A stretch of DNA of 52,053 bases from a virus, in the IMG/VR virus record IMGVR_UViG_3300006925_000025, positions 1 to 52,053 of that record, one strand, 5' to 3'. The notes under the pieces were generated by a model. That model was not told where the DNA came from, did not search any database, and worked only from the letters and a program-made list of their open reading frames with translations. A program made the position numbers and the translations under genes. Positions 38,001 to 43,355 of this stretch are shown here, piece after piece (within the stretch, counting starts at the first letter, position 1; every line of letters begins with the position of its first letter).

Positions 38001-38369
38001 ACCTACATGCGTGGTAGCAACCCTGCTCCAAACAACCCTCCATACGCGCCTGTGTATTTATTCAATCTATCAGCATCAACCAGCGCACCTGTAAGTACAG
38101 GGCCTAAGATTGCAGGTAGCGGCGCAAGTGACTTCAAATCGACAGCAACACAGTCTGTTGCGCGAATGATTGTATCAAGTAATACTTTGCAACACTTCCG
38201 AGGCGACGCAAGCCGAAGGCAGTCTGTGCAAGATGAACAAGATTCTTTCATTCGACTTGATTACAATGTTCAGCCGCGCTACACTCAACAGTTGTATGCG
38301 GGTGATGATTTGAATACAGGCGACCATGCTAACGAAAGTGACAGAACCGACAAGGAGGCGACGCTATGA
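23088..38369 (+). CDS. Giant tail-tip protein (5093 aa) with N-terminal LamG domain
   Basis: I start at ATG 23088, just after the previous stop, rather than at an in-frame upstream start inside that gene. The open frame of 15.3 kb has no interruption, so it is translated as one chain of about 5093 residues. Residues about 5-230 match a LamG/concanavalin-like lectin domain: ALFFNGVSDSVVCP, FEQFTVEAWVSPDCGGVIAS, GRQIKLYVNGELMAS and FIGGEGGEYRGYIESVHW. The rest is beta-rich with many His, Asn and Tyr and few recognisable borders. No membrane segment or signal peptide is seen. The place between distal tail and hub-like genes suggests a tail-tip or attachment protein that binds host surface glycan. 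That role is inferred. Confidence 0.75.
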   Translation: MAVIGQTSHALFFNGVSDSVVCPQGDFTQTGHKRILEGNEARSSAPVLQEGDSHRLGQVKNQSFEQFTVEAWVSPDCGGVIASKESLFELRMGSVDAPAKASFSVTFSNGVSLIAQTANNYPNAAGSFVSNNVGYNIGQRELYHIMGEFNGRQIKLYVNGELMASERTNKKHTCNFNDQDLFIGGEGGEYRGYIESVHWKRGVSEIATRAQPCLRSTNTIGLWRFEEPVEVDDDEFAITSAVSAGDTTITIGATACQTLYETVSGKSDALLANYTLESLGNYRVANAAHSSGAQVISVAHTPFNLIINPTGTDTLTGIPNASPPERVRLKQININGTVTIDSIHLDFGLSPDTGSRGVLHPRTAFDSSNNFANDSTMVLVRSDLLIDGISGKPYQTIGTGSQAIDRTGAMVIDESGNGFHGFMFSRNIATGNNFSPASWSLDERFKAGHTGRHKFTQREGHSYLRMLPPTHTQDVTRTIDGIADDVIVTFAGSYLGLKEQLPINSKIEISHTAINSRISQIIISANTNGIVRNGLAAIDAHRDGVIAISVDDVRPFLLKGGGIDVSSTDDVSYKNHLTPETEARIAILEVSGLTAGYVEIHYDAIDLTGGKMGLSNPSLLVTKTVPDAGCLLNGKRVAAHIADAVSAGATIHSAGGVIFLNPKDVGDGNIALLPHYLVGDNTGGIEFEEDLDESLIPSNYSPRNTGDEPSKPPQGVGATRHPSAYHKLHLQPRKRGASDPPVGKAPARYQEAKQFASQKGGAFEMFDIIDNDKIGSNNILIVQPSKRERTMQLSRVTPSALDSNDPTRIIVEFIQSVCRLSSMQVKDTSGGRSLIMQAKGLMDDVSDQTVSYSGDGSPNSHIVKEIQPGAPVVSVTLGGAGQGAVNTKPSWDPATLSRIGWNTRHDMSTQVNGIHTGSFQIDVNPLNNLSANMQAWGTYGFPAAGRIYLENGASAEYTSRTGITFQLTDGGTLPNGRGASSFSDWVTKSGVGIGSIISLDPLFNSSSICADGTTVNDRLFQSIGSVQHDYQLGTQYASTRALVEIPLFPQQFFEDRDAGIFPGPDNSMKLHLDATMTAHTWNPSPVGRRAGSYPANDYEAFGQYQYRITNKLPIRATVRRYERRGSSTALQIMSGFTHIPESNFNAAGLVRGASVGRTRRVVLGNGEWAYYEGSGTGTLTLSHTEGHASEDFFSSLEVGSQITVGAVADGNNFPMTGDDNYASSAQEYRRPFYYDRGSVMTQGGNLDYGLRQYVSAVEFKAGPLANPHLGRIKSKGAKLKLIALKIGQTFYFEGDLPKGHLPTNYAFAGINEATGRKYQIIYNSTSAVNELTTVAHPVLDSGAPNLAADDVITVIGVYAINGTTLPLKQEDAIANATWNNPYCAGGLRYGDSVWMNMHYTNPHAIEGMFCKSRGVLNEYEVWSGFNGGKGALGVEARDTLPLENFLIGDTCIETARNFVQHVNKTIELNWSELGHSTSAPVVAYLDPYLTTETNARVLLYDVEHDREFIAFHDLHMQVQTSAATPAIEGLDVAAGFKTQRKDKATTSSTDAQTINSVAYNLIKDEGKSQYVEGAYVHKMWWLMDNAYMATSGVASTHFVRKTRGTDHTISFGSESAQFGQGRVSESTVSITSAQQRHAETIDHDTSEAIVDDTAGHYEFSATFFDSPEGTRVISAFLCLKGKRSIANIVSDARLKELPHWTEMDFVRRLSIDMGEVGLREGVTDIEAAAREVVRLINQGGALNGRSSQRRPSDQYAGEGERFDINRRAVSVAGTETQEPTDATAIHQHADFAVTGSTHDPAPFWMSSAFTSFDRGSHMGYLRAHIGRVVEDANGNEGYSIVIHSTVPGATGRNFCAWLDNSKSQAEYKPQFLIGHGGRFRNFFCSPPEIAGENMHPAPMPIDKNGKPFAPITTLREYVALDEAGDDFITNLHLGYDANFNTAEGFETPNTGATTGRSSNSGAMESFENGGQKFTIREGLQIGTRAKARINFGGIVAAGVPGFAPDAGLWGFGEDGKGDGRFVTIYGQNLAPADTYYKFYNTYAPSAETGKDVTGTQPLYGMKMVDHRGKSHILRYIYRRAGESFSNKNSMMPSTIDEETLINFDDRDVASGGFTIGSHMWGKGSDGTPFFYSAGSEKEWRGNKWRGVHTPNAGYAVTMKNLMSNNTLEINAASGYGYYNSGIWHHSPDVDDVLGWMGFPDSGLIWLAIPSSTSAYGEVGVVFSYSSRTHNGRAGPHSFAGLAGVDADDIHAQYFSAQVNRGPTAYDDNNAPVIISPHLNQTTIVTDELIAAATAYAFTVDPNEDNQFFDCSHLRAPDGRTYGEVMGDSARTAIKITTFNRNKQIIPLRSLFSVSLSKDWGINASSKETSVVSATHGTGGTFGGLGASQLNSQMLDCGYLPSTLLTISTRYRGYNANTATPILVDQTNNAVPTAEWKKHLQGDKFTRFDGDHITPALESHTFQLDTQSGSLPSGEKDTYQLELRDPHNFAVLGRQYAWQLQHVDASGNNLNRDVHNEFGGAIDGSWSPFKRMDLTEDSYIYCAAFSPIERGGGEAIVAANQMIGWHNNEGKGDFRTLLGSTGQLMQRFKFVNDIQGMRLSANRKGNPLLYFRGAHDSVDHNVPLYFGGGFSGVVMDINDGSRVDYSSHNKHPYAKGPTGSAGLQDIGEKMGAFALLDTAAMFAMFPASALVNQHRGEASPPFANADAILNPDIDGNRDTHPIPGTTYDSVKVAQPVPVVLRFAHPYARYDDSENSVAYMVFGPGQSVPKHWSGEIGSITQSVEPSAKWIAAWKKYCSLDGATGTTFDQGNEAGYFLPNELSNGTLNGASNQFLPPTDAYGANNVFPYETFRHWEPSYGSPNSAFNQTLSTQARYVSSHFFGPNATGQSAANEYAHPFSHYRATARFASAISNFSINKLAFHLDGGYTAGGSWFDNSVRKNAPHPITATLVNSVNSTVQYIDRLGLNATMFRVGSQVLIDYDDNLSAPVPEDVFLIDATRCQNSEELGAVVAAAINTFPGRANLKALGGSFLPSFQDAQRQDKYGWIDVGNLGTYTDAASGGLVSVSTALPMTLPENGWIRVSNGTKSYYGYYSHYDVAQGTFVLGANFRNGQNRLEEPALSGTGDVSSVEGAGHKVFVWSKAGNLRWDNGFQNAVDGTRATGATSSGQMSNGPFDHYASTQVHFSGVTDAIDRTRAVGAVGWHGERYSYFNSLNISDKVAAGLGAWHPMLGFNPYGSGMACHQPASMEWILRPATGAGEEENAQYIWVPKNNLHDSTGLHQRHFIVVSYEGDLPIIAKASRNGQKACGDMLQLKWGGTQGGTVASYHNDRFNNDRFSAESNAGPHIEAMYDTTITRPTDASPLWTSSPATSSELTQAETCLFPTGDLFFDKEENPNNKYYPNDPLFDSETAKVEMKGYEVYETHRDDIYSHWKDRSAARNFFVEHVVWKRMSGGNLTLPAQNARGLGSIPWAVHKVGDSYVKFGETIYGNVRFSFETTNAGMFPIIQAQELAHPSLAEQYPYEVRNALSIPNEEMQFVSTVVVDDTGQEHTLEGGSPLGVVIRDYELVHDRENEGLAPALAGSGVSPNMKIRLPNHDEIPGNILVRAGFDRLQAYQNETLGSGGLQHPSQPTAEVLSSFESESARPNTAPRWEQEGYEHINQNPNNFPDSNNSLQSQNILETAYEPHDRALYFHITKMGYTYTEREPLSIINNAMTLNRLTVDVVGTDTITAKETITADIWKQDPTPDGRYFLSVNGTIASFKEVSGKQFQQVVFAPDFTAKEDDGIKPSFYIPAGSTRQFAARRLRDHAEVSGNSPDKPHTDWANLPAGVSPATLVRAANKLTPMPLPRMGHHYVAPTMAMLPGHLAHPLYQKLNANARACFGATDADSSKAVHNPLLWFSGPTSPQPPSDIHGDGFTLLTETKLRFDGYGMADDSAVCNKAGGHRIQLESGSNYNTSWNFPDPAEVGAYQIVIQPNLFSKQFMGNNENTEYANTDAPEDPSGANSTKRSLTDQLVATVVALQWNGVQFDLILSEATMADTRGCEIFVNELILDHDASTREQFANTPILGLANPFGVNATSSGAFTRRSLPYHPNMFHRATPGNTVTVPWWSAALDSSTIFATNKWKRIEQYQPDDYYHFCRSTLGAVGTQTTMLGYPSHYLDVYTEYLTSLTPVATIEHSISGTGKLYVQNNTLFPLVGSDYYNHHLLIVDADGVEQTATYTDRGYISQTGATGPVVFNGVAPVTSGFWAAAVQGATVRLTSPYNNFNASAYYNDSTKSIATRNLPQLLSGTRDTNSMHLPDAYLCMWHYNLGRPMTWFSDSRTNKEDAAVDKKAYNHAPEHFETVHYHEFTYAMSDGPFKFRMKTWEGPGDDLTDAYPDANYPHQAGTDGKSRKYQLGAFWSGGHRFGAQMSSLSLYGTAMVGWRNKWDDPNIKQVTDAKGLVVTDANVETMTDSINSASTNRNAGWGYRVSVRQPYNRPRWAIKANQALRDPYTNYHYQAEGPFVSNDGATMTTTTQSASNTTTPTTNVKPSYVGVIERQTNASALVGTNLKGQQVQYSDGRRMTKGFGCAVRNIRNPSTAIRRFHSDTPAGLKAGTDVVDQRVNLALAQAHYMIDWWGNTTGEDVRRFPVRGFGIRPSWDPEDAYRATDRTKSAETMFSDTALRASVASERFFDPATAKRVGDRGDGRGVRYPTYFNEDILQDVSEDMQPFGLVLSHHTSEPPFTNGLIRPSNVDLESHEMPRGISARLELAGSDGLLKREANIGNNVEHSNFTFMQEPIAKSKPRIGLDTMTVGENDGEMGPAYAIASTEAHSLHTDRQVGQRFILTGGVSTANRALDNLNLHTLDFASTKQVLRFGTTHGVPVMGGTFILELSSEGEPIDDYLWGSASGASTNPYQTSNHDSKSYKTNAKDETIKFLVRPVRVLDNKHIELFRDKRTHVLSATAAGRYGVFLYDAPNARAADAASTYMRGSNPAPNNPPYAPVYLFNLSASTSAPVSTGPKIAGSGASDFKSTATQSVARMIVSSNTLQHFRGDASRRQSVQDEQDSFIRLDYNVQPRYTQQLYAGDDLNTGDHANESDRTDKEATL

Positions 38370-40036
38370 CCTACACAGTGCCTTCTCCGAGCAACACATC
38401 TTACGCCGCTCCAAGCAATGGACGGTCGGATGCTATTCACGAACATGTAGGTTCAGTGGCGGAGGAACCTACATTTGTTGACAATGCAGTTCACCATGTC
38501 ATTTACAAGCCCGCGCAGAACAATGGCTTGACTTCTCAAGTGGACAAACCTAACCAAGCGGACTTCCAAAGCAGTCACCCTCGCCGATACCGTTTCAGCG
38601 AAGAATCCGCAGGCGTGCGTTTAGCACACACCACTCACGAAGACGCCCCTTTCTTTGACGGCGAGCGCCTTTCTCCTACATCCAAGCGACCGATGCTACT
38701 GTACGATTCCACGGACACATCATTACGGTTGAGAACTGATAACATCAGCGTCTCCGACAAGGGAGCGCGAATTGCTCTCAACAATATGAAGGGGCGCAGT
38801 TTGGCAGAATTGCAAATGGGGAGAACGCGCCATGTGCATGCTGGTCAAGCAGTTAGCGTAGGACTGCGCAGTACAGATTTGGTTGAGAAATTATTCACTA
38901 AAGCGTTACACGGGTTGAACAGTGTTGCAACGAAAGGGACAAGCGCACTCTTTGTGGCTAAGAACTTCAATTCACTTGTTCTTCCAAGCGCCATCCGTTC
39001 TGTCGCTCGACATGACCATTTCGTTATTTACTACGATAGGTTTGGGAACTTCCTTTATGCTCCTAAAGTATTCCAAGTCAAAGACAGAACCTTGGGAATT
39101 CAGCGCGGTGTAGGCGAGACGAGCATCGACCCCGTAGTTGATGTTGCAAACAGAGTGATTGTAAGAGGCAAGGGTATTGCAGTCAATGATGTAATTAGCG
39201 TGCAAGTCGATGATGCTGAGTTGCAAAAGAAGCACGGCTCAATTAAACAAATGACAACCTTTGACCCAACCGCTAACAATGAAACTGCGGCGCGCAAGTC
39301 AGCAAACCAAGCACTCCGTTTGAACAGAAAAGCGCAGGGTGGCCTCGTATCAAAAAGACACACACTCTCTTGGGATTTAGAACCCGGTGACATTGTTGAA
39401 TACGACTCTCCGGTCGGTAGTGTGCGGCAAGCCTTGATTGAGGTGAACCATTCTTCGACAGGAGAATCGGACTTTCAAATGATTTCTTATGAAGCGGGGC
39501 TTGAATCTGTATTGACAGGATTCGGCGACAGCGGCGATGTTGAGGCAGAAGATGATGAAGTTGACAGAACTTTTCAAATTGTCAAAATCAACAAGAGCGG
39601 TGTCGGCGGTTCGCAACTGAGGGTCAAAGGGGCGCTAAGCGTAAGACCTGTTATCACAACACTGGCGCGAACAAGAACAAGCGGCATCAATACTTCCCCC
39701 GACATTCACGGAGGTGTCTTATTGGCGCACCGTAGCGTTGGATACGGGGGTGGAAGGTCTGCACTTGGCTTTGGAATTACACCGCGCATCAACGGCACGC
39801 ACAGTGGCGGAACAATCACTGTCACCAGCACAGACGGTTTTGCTGATAGCGGCCACCTCATCCTCGACAATCAGTCATTTGTCTCGTACAGTGGGAGAAC
39901 AGCCACCACCTTCACAGGCGCAACTTTGGTAAGCGGGGCCGCAATACCCTCACCTATCGGGGAGATTCGTATGCTCCGACCTCGCGCGCATGAGATGAGA
40001 ACGGTCAAGGGCAAAAAGATTAGGAGGAAGATTTGA
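38366..40036 (+). CDS. Tail-tip hub-like protein (556 aa)
   Basis: The gene overlaps the giant by ATGA. The central part, residues about 255-400, resembles the hub domain of tailed-virus tips: VVDVANRVIVRGKGIAVND, then VQVDDAELQKKHGSIKQM, a helix with AARKSANQALRLNRKAQG, and HTLSWDLEPGDIVEYDSP. The order 'NRVxVxG, D...xYG-like, A...A..L, xPGDxV' is common in gp27-like hub proteins. The C-terminal third is a glycine-threonine beta domain ending in a basic tail (KGKKIRRKI). The N-terminus is proline- and histidine-rich. A hub role in holding the tip is inferred from this pattern and from position. Confidence 0.6.
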   Translation: MTYTVPSPSNTSYAAPSNGRSDAIHEHVGSVAEEPTFVDNAVHHVIYKPAQNNGLTSQVDKPNQADFQSSHPRRYRFSEESAGVRLAHTTHEDAPFFDGERLSPTSKRPMLLYDSTDTSLRLRTDNISVSDKGARIALNNMKGRSLAELQMGRTRHVHAGQAVSVGLRSTDLVEKLFTKALHGLNSVATKGTSALFVAKNFNSLVLPSAIRSVARHDHFVIYYDRFGNFLYAPKVFQVKDRTLGIQRGVGETSIDPVVDVANRVIVRGKGIAVNDVISVQVDDAELQKKHGSIKQMTTFDPTANNETAARKSANQALRLNRKAQGGLVSKRHTLSWDLEPGDIVEYDSPVGSVRQALIEVNHSSTGESDFQMISYEAGLESVLTGFGDSGDVEAEDDEVDRTFQIVKINKSGVGGSQLRVKGALSVRPVITTLARTRTSGINTSPDIHGGVLLAHRSVGYGGGRSALGFGITPRINGTHSGGTITVTSTDGFADSGHLILDNQSFVSYSGRTATTFTGATLVSGAAIPSPIGEIRMLRPRAHEMRTVKGKKIRRKI

Positions 40037-40629
40037 TGAACCCGATGCAGAGGGCTTGGTTGTTTCTTAAAATGCCTGTTGTTGATACAAATGTTCCCGG
40101 TGTTCAAATGGCTTATCAGCATAATGAACACGCATTCGGCTTTCCCGAATACGGCGCAGACCAACAAGTAATAGACGCGTATAACAATCACCCAAAAGGA
40201 ATGATAGGTCACTCTTTAGGCACAGAAGCGTATGGCACTAACCCCGAAACAGGAGAAAGAGATTGGGATAAAAGTCGTAATGTAGCGCGTGTGAAAAATA
40301 TGACACCCAATCAATACTTTGACCGTTTAGCAGAAAACGGGTATGACACAAACCCAAGAATGATTGACGGCAAAGAATATCGTTGGCCGGATTTAGGAAC
40401 CGCGCATATTCAAAGCATCATAGACGGTATCAAAGACGGGCAAGTTTTGGGAATGCCCGCGATAGGGCATCAGGAAGGAGGACATCGCATGGAAGCATTG
40501 AGGCAAATGGGACATGGTGATACAGAAGTACCTGTTTTGAACTTTCATGGCGAGAACCCCGATTTAGACCATAGGAAATACATGAGTCAGTTCTTTGACG
40601 AAGATGGTAATTTATTGGAGGAACAATAA
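40036..40629 (+). CDS. MNPMxxAWxxLK-type protein with ParB/sulfiredoxin-like domain
   Basis: The 197-residue protein starts MNPMQRAWLFLKM at ATG 40036, after AGGAGG and overlapping the hub stop by one base. Residues about 95-185 resemble a ParB/sulfiredoxin-like fold: MTPNQYFDRLAENGYD, TAHIQSIIDGIKDG, then GHQEGGHRMEALRQMGHG and TEVPVLNF, where the GGHR stands in for the GRHR/GHHR box of ParB-type proteins. Those domains bind or hydrolyse nucleotides in some families and serve as toxins or modifiers in others. It is the first gene after the tip and shares its N-terminus with other scattered proteins. The catalytic state cannot be judged by eye. Confidence 0.55.
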   Translation: MNPMQRAWLFLKMPVVDTNVPGVQMAYQHNEHAFGFPEYGADQQVIDAYNNHPKGMIGHSLGTEAYGTNPETGERDWDKSRNVARVKNMTPNQYFDRLAENGYDTNPRMIDGKEYRWPDLGTAHIQSIIDGIKDGQVLGMPAIGHQEGGHRMEALRQMGHGDTEVPVLNFHGENPDLDHRKYMSQFFDEDGNLLEEQ

Positions 40630-40976
40630 TGCCAATGCTCAACGCCGTAAAGAGACGCTTGGTTGAACACCTCGCTACGCTTGTCAACGAGTTGCACATT
40701 GGAAGCGACGGAACGGTCGCAACCTCCGACGATGGTGGTGCGCGAACACTTGCAAGAGTAGTGCCGCGCGTGCAAATCATTGACGACACCAGCCTGCTCG
40801 TTGAAGGCTCATTCAACTCTTCGTATGTGTTCAGCAAGCCGATTCAAGAAGTTTACATTCAATACAAAGACGCTACCACAGGCGAGTTCATTCCTGTGTA
40901 CCGCGCAGACATTAACTCATTCACTAAAAATGCGCAGAACGAAGTGCGCTTCTCATTCATATTGGAGGTATCATAA
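40629..40976 (+). CDS. Small tail/fibre adaptor-like protein (115 aa)
   Basis: The 115-residue protein overlaps its neighbours by single bases (stop-start TAATG on both sides) and has GGAGG before the following gene. The first 35 residues are helical (MLNAVKRRLVEHLATLVNEL), the remainder strand-rich (SLLVEGSFNSSYVF, EVYIQYKDATTGEFIPVY, NEVRFSFILEVS). Sitting just before the collagen-like fibre, it may join the fibre to the tail tip. No family is recognised. Confidence 0.55.
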   Translation: MPMLNAVKRRLVEHLATLVNELHIGSDGTVATSDDGGARTLARVVPRVQIIDDTSLLVEGSFNSSYVFSKPIQEVYIQYKDATTGEFIPVYRADINSFTKNAQNEVRFSFILEVS

Positions 40977-43129
40977 TGGCGACAGATAACATAGCAGGAC
41001 ACACAGCCGCGCAGAACACGCTCGGTGAAGACGGCTTGAGAGATGGTGACTCATTGTCACCCACGACTTTGACCAATTTGATTCAAGGCGCACAGGGCAA
41101 CGGGATTCTGCGATACCAAGACGGAGCCTACGGCTCCACGCGCAACGAAACAAATAGCGGTAACCAGCCCGGTTCCATAGTGCGTGCATCGTCAAGCACA
41201 CTCACCGTAAGCGGAGGCTTCGTCGTCCTTGATGGTGCGCTCTATGAGTTTGGTTCGGGTGTGGGTAATACCGTCACACTTGACCTCAACAACGGTTCAC
41301 ACGGTAGCGGTGCGCTGTCACTCTCTGCCAATGAGGAAGCGGTTTACACAGTGTATATTGCACCGAGCGGAGGCAACAACAAAGTGTACTACGAAGGTGG
41401 TAGTCCAGTCGATTCAACCACGGGTCTTTATCCATCCGCGTCTAACCAGTATCTCATTGATTACAACACAGGTGCTACTCAAGATAACATGAAGACTGTC
41501 GTGCTTGCTCACATCCGTGTGGAATATGTAGCCAGCGGCGGCGGTAGCAACAATCTCAACATCACAGAAATCAACGACAAGCGCATCTTCATCGAAGGCT
41601 CGGCAGATTACCGCGTCCCTCTTTCTGTTGGAACAATCACAAGCGGTGAAATTGTTGACGGTGGTGCAGAAGGTATCAACACCATTGCGCATCTTAACGC
41701 AGTCCACAACGAAAACGGAGAACTTGCTGTCACTGACACTGTGAATGTGCATTGGGTGAGCCATCCTCGCTATGGTGCGTTCGCTCAATCGCCACCATCC
41801 TCAAGCGACGCTGGATACGGTCAAGGACCATCGCGCGGTTTAGACCGTGGTGGAGGACACGCGGCTGACTCATTTTACTTCGCAGGTCGCAACAACGAAC
41901 AGACGGGACACTACGCTGTGCGCTTACAAGGCATGGGTGTCGATGCAACCAGCACCGCGCTAACAACAAACGGTACATGGGTAGTGACGGCTGACGGTGA
42001 TTCATTCTTCATGCTCTCACCGAATAGCGGTGTGACTATTACACTCAACCCCGAAAGAGACGGGAGTGCGAACTACAAGTTTCCCGAAGGTCACATCATT
42101 GAAATATGCAACCACGGTACGGGTTCTATTGTCTTTGATAATCAAACATCACCCGCAGGATTGAACGCAACCGTCGCTACAACAGAACGCGCTACACTGA
42201 TTTACGAAGGAAGCGTGTGGGTTCGATGCAACTACCCCGGAGGTGCGACAGGACCGGCAGGACCAGCGGGTGCTACTGGCGCGGCAGGTCCAGCAGGACC
42301 GGCAGGTGCGACAGGACCGGCAGGACCAGCGGGTGCTACTGGCGCGGCAGGCGCTGATGGCGCTGATGGTGCTGATGGTGCTACCGGCGCGGCAGGACCA
42401 GCAGGGCCAGCAGGAGCGGCAGGTGCAGACGGAGCAGACGGAAGCGATGGCGCGGCAGGAGCGACAGGTCCAGCAGGAGCAACAGGTCCAGCAGGAGCAA
42501 CAGGGCCAGCAGGAGCAACAGGGCCAGCGGGTCCAGCAGGTCCAGCGGGAAGCGGTAGCGTTGAAGTGATGAAGTTGAACAAGACCGGCAACGCTTACAT
42601 GTCGAATGTCCCTTACAACATTGATGTTCTCTCCATTGTTGATGTCGGCTCACCTAATTGGACTGAAATAACCAACCCGGCGACACACCCTTCAATTTCT
42701 ATAAACCCGGATTACGGCATTGAGTTGCATGATACAGGTTATTATCGCATTGATTGGGGGGCTTATCTCTATGGGGTAGCGCCTGTTACCAGCGTCACAG
42801 GGGTTATTGTTCAATACATCGTTACAACGAACCCACCCAACCCCACCGTACAGGGTTATTGGGATAGAAGCATATCACCTAACCAACCCACAGGCGACAT
42901 GTCCTATAACCGATTTGACAACGCTTTGGCGACCAATCAAGTTCTCGCTCAAGCGCCCGATTTTAATATCGTCATACCTGTGGACAATACGATGACGCTA
43001 CCACATACCGTTTATTTGTTTGTCAAGGCTGAAGGTTTGCCTACTTCCGGCGGCGGTCAATTTCAAGTCCGAATCGGGACGGCAGGGACTCTAAACTCAG
43101 TAACAATTAGTCGCATGGGTGACTTGTGA
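40976..43129 (+). CDS. Collagen-like tail fibre protein
   Basis: The 717-residue protein has three parts. Residues 1-420 are beta-rich, with SLSPTTLTNLIQGAQ and similar segments as in tail-fibre bases. Residues about 421-525 are an uninterrupted Gly-X-Y collagen-like repeat (GPAGPAGATG type, with GADGAD stretches) that should form a trimeric stalk. The last 190 residues look like a compact beta-sandwich tip (TGYYRIDWGAYLYG, HTVYLFVKAEGLP) similar to C1q/TNF-like heads and would contact the host. The start is ATG 40976 after GGAGGTA. Fibre or receptor-binding role is inferred from the architecture and from its place at the end of the tail genes. Confidence 0.82.
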   Translation: MATDNIAGHTAAQNTLGEDGLRDGDSLSPTTLTNLIQGAQGNGILRYQDGAYGSTRNETNSGNQPGSIVRASSSTLTVSGGFVVLDGALYEFGSGVGNTVTLDLNNGSHGSGALSLSANEEAVYTVYIAPSGGNNKVYYEGGSPVDSTTGLYPSASNQYLIDYNTGATQDNMKTVVLAHIRVEYVASGGGSNNLNITEINDKRIFIEGSADYRVPLSVGTITSGEIVDGGAEGINTIAHLNAVHNENGELAVTDTVNVHWVSHPRYGAFAQSPPSSSDAGYGQGPSRGLDRGGGHAADSFYFAGRNNEQTGHYAVRLQGMGVDATSTALTTNGTWVVTADGDSFFMLSPNSGVTITLNPERDGSANYKFPEGHIIEICNHGTGSIVFDNQTSPAGLNATVATTERATLIYEGSVWVRCNYPGGATGPAGPAGATGAAGPAGPAGATGPAGPAGATGAAGADGADGADGATGAAGPAGPAGAAGADGADGSDGAAGATGPAGATGPAGATGPAGATGPAGPAGPAGSGSVEVMKLNKTGNAYMSNVPYNIDVLSIVDVGSPNWTEITNPATHPSISINPDYGIELHDTGYYRIDWGAYLYGVAPVTSVTGVIVQYIVTTNPPNPTVQGYWDRSISPNQPTGDMSYNRFDNALATNQVLAQAPDFNIVIPVDNTMTLPHTVYLFVKAEGLPTSGGGQFQVRIGTAGTLNSVTISRMGDL
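42238..42552 (+). repeat. Collagen-like Gly-X-Y coding repeat
   Basis: About 105 codons with glycine at every third position, mostly GPA, GAT, GAA and GAD triplets. At the DNA level there are near-perfect short repeats such as the GGACCGGCAGGACC and CCAGCAGGAGCAACAGG type, which are likely sites of copy-number slippage. Confidence 0.85.
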
Positions 43130-43151
43130 TTTCAAAAAAGGATGTGTAATA

Positions 43152-43355
43152 ATGGGTAAATTAAAACAACGCTTATCTCAAAAATGCCCCGGTTGCTACG
43201 AAAATGTTCTCGCGCGACGCTTAGAAGGGCGATATGTTAATGATAGGGATTCGCGTGTCCTTGTTTGGGAGTGTCCACTTTGTTCGCGATTATGGAAAGA
43301 ATCGAGATTGGTGAAACCCAAATTCAAACAACACGGAGTGGAAGTTAATGGGTAA
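43152..43355 (+). CDS. Small zinc-ribbon protein (67 aa)
   Basis: The frame starts at ATG 43152, shortly after AAAGGATG, in preference to an upstream GTG. The 67-residue product is basic and has two CxxC pairs, KCPGCYENV and WECPLCSRLW, about 32 residues apart, a classic zinc-ribbon layout. It overlaps the next gene by eight bases. Such proteins in archaeal viruses often bind DNA or transcription factors. Here it lies after the fibre gene at the start of an accessory run, so its role is open. Confidence 0.6.
   Translation: MGKLKQRLSQKCPGCYENVLARRLEGRYVNDRDSRVLVWECPLCSRLWKESRLVKPKFKQHGVEVNG

Noticed and set aside
42238-42552. Possible CRISPR-like or tandem repeat array
   Set aside because: The repeats are triplet-based and in frame with glycine codons, so they are collagen-like coding repeats with no spacers.
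42232-42591. Proline-rich and glutamine-rich frames on both strands over the collagen repeat
   Set aside because: They are shadows of the Gly-X-Y repeat in the fibre gene and have no starts or neighbours that would support expression.
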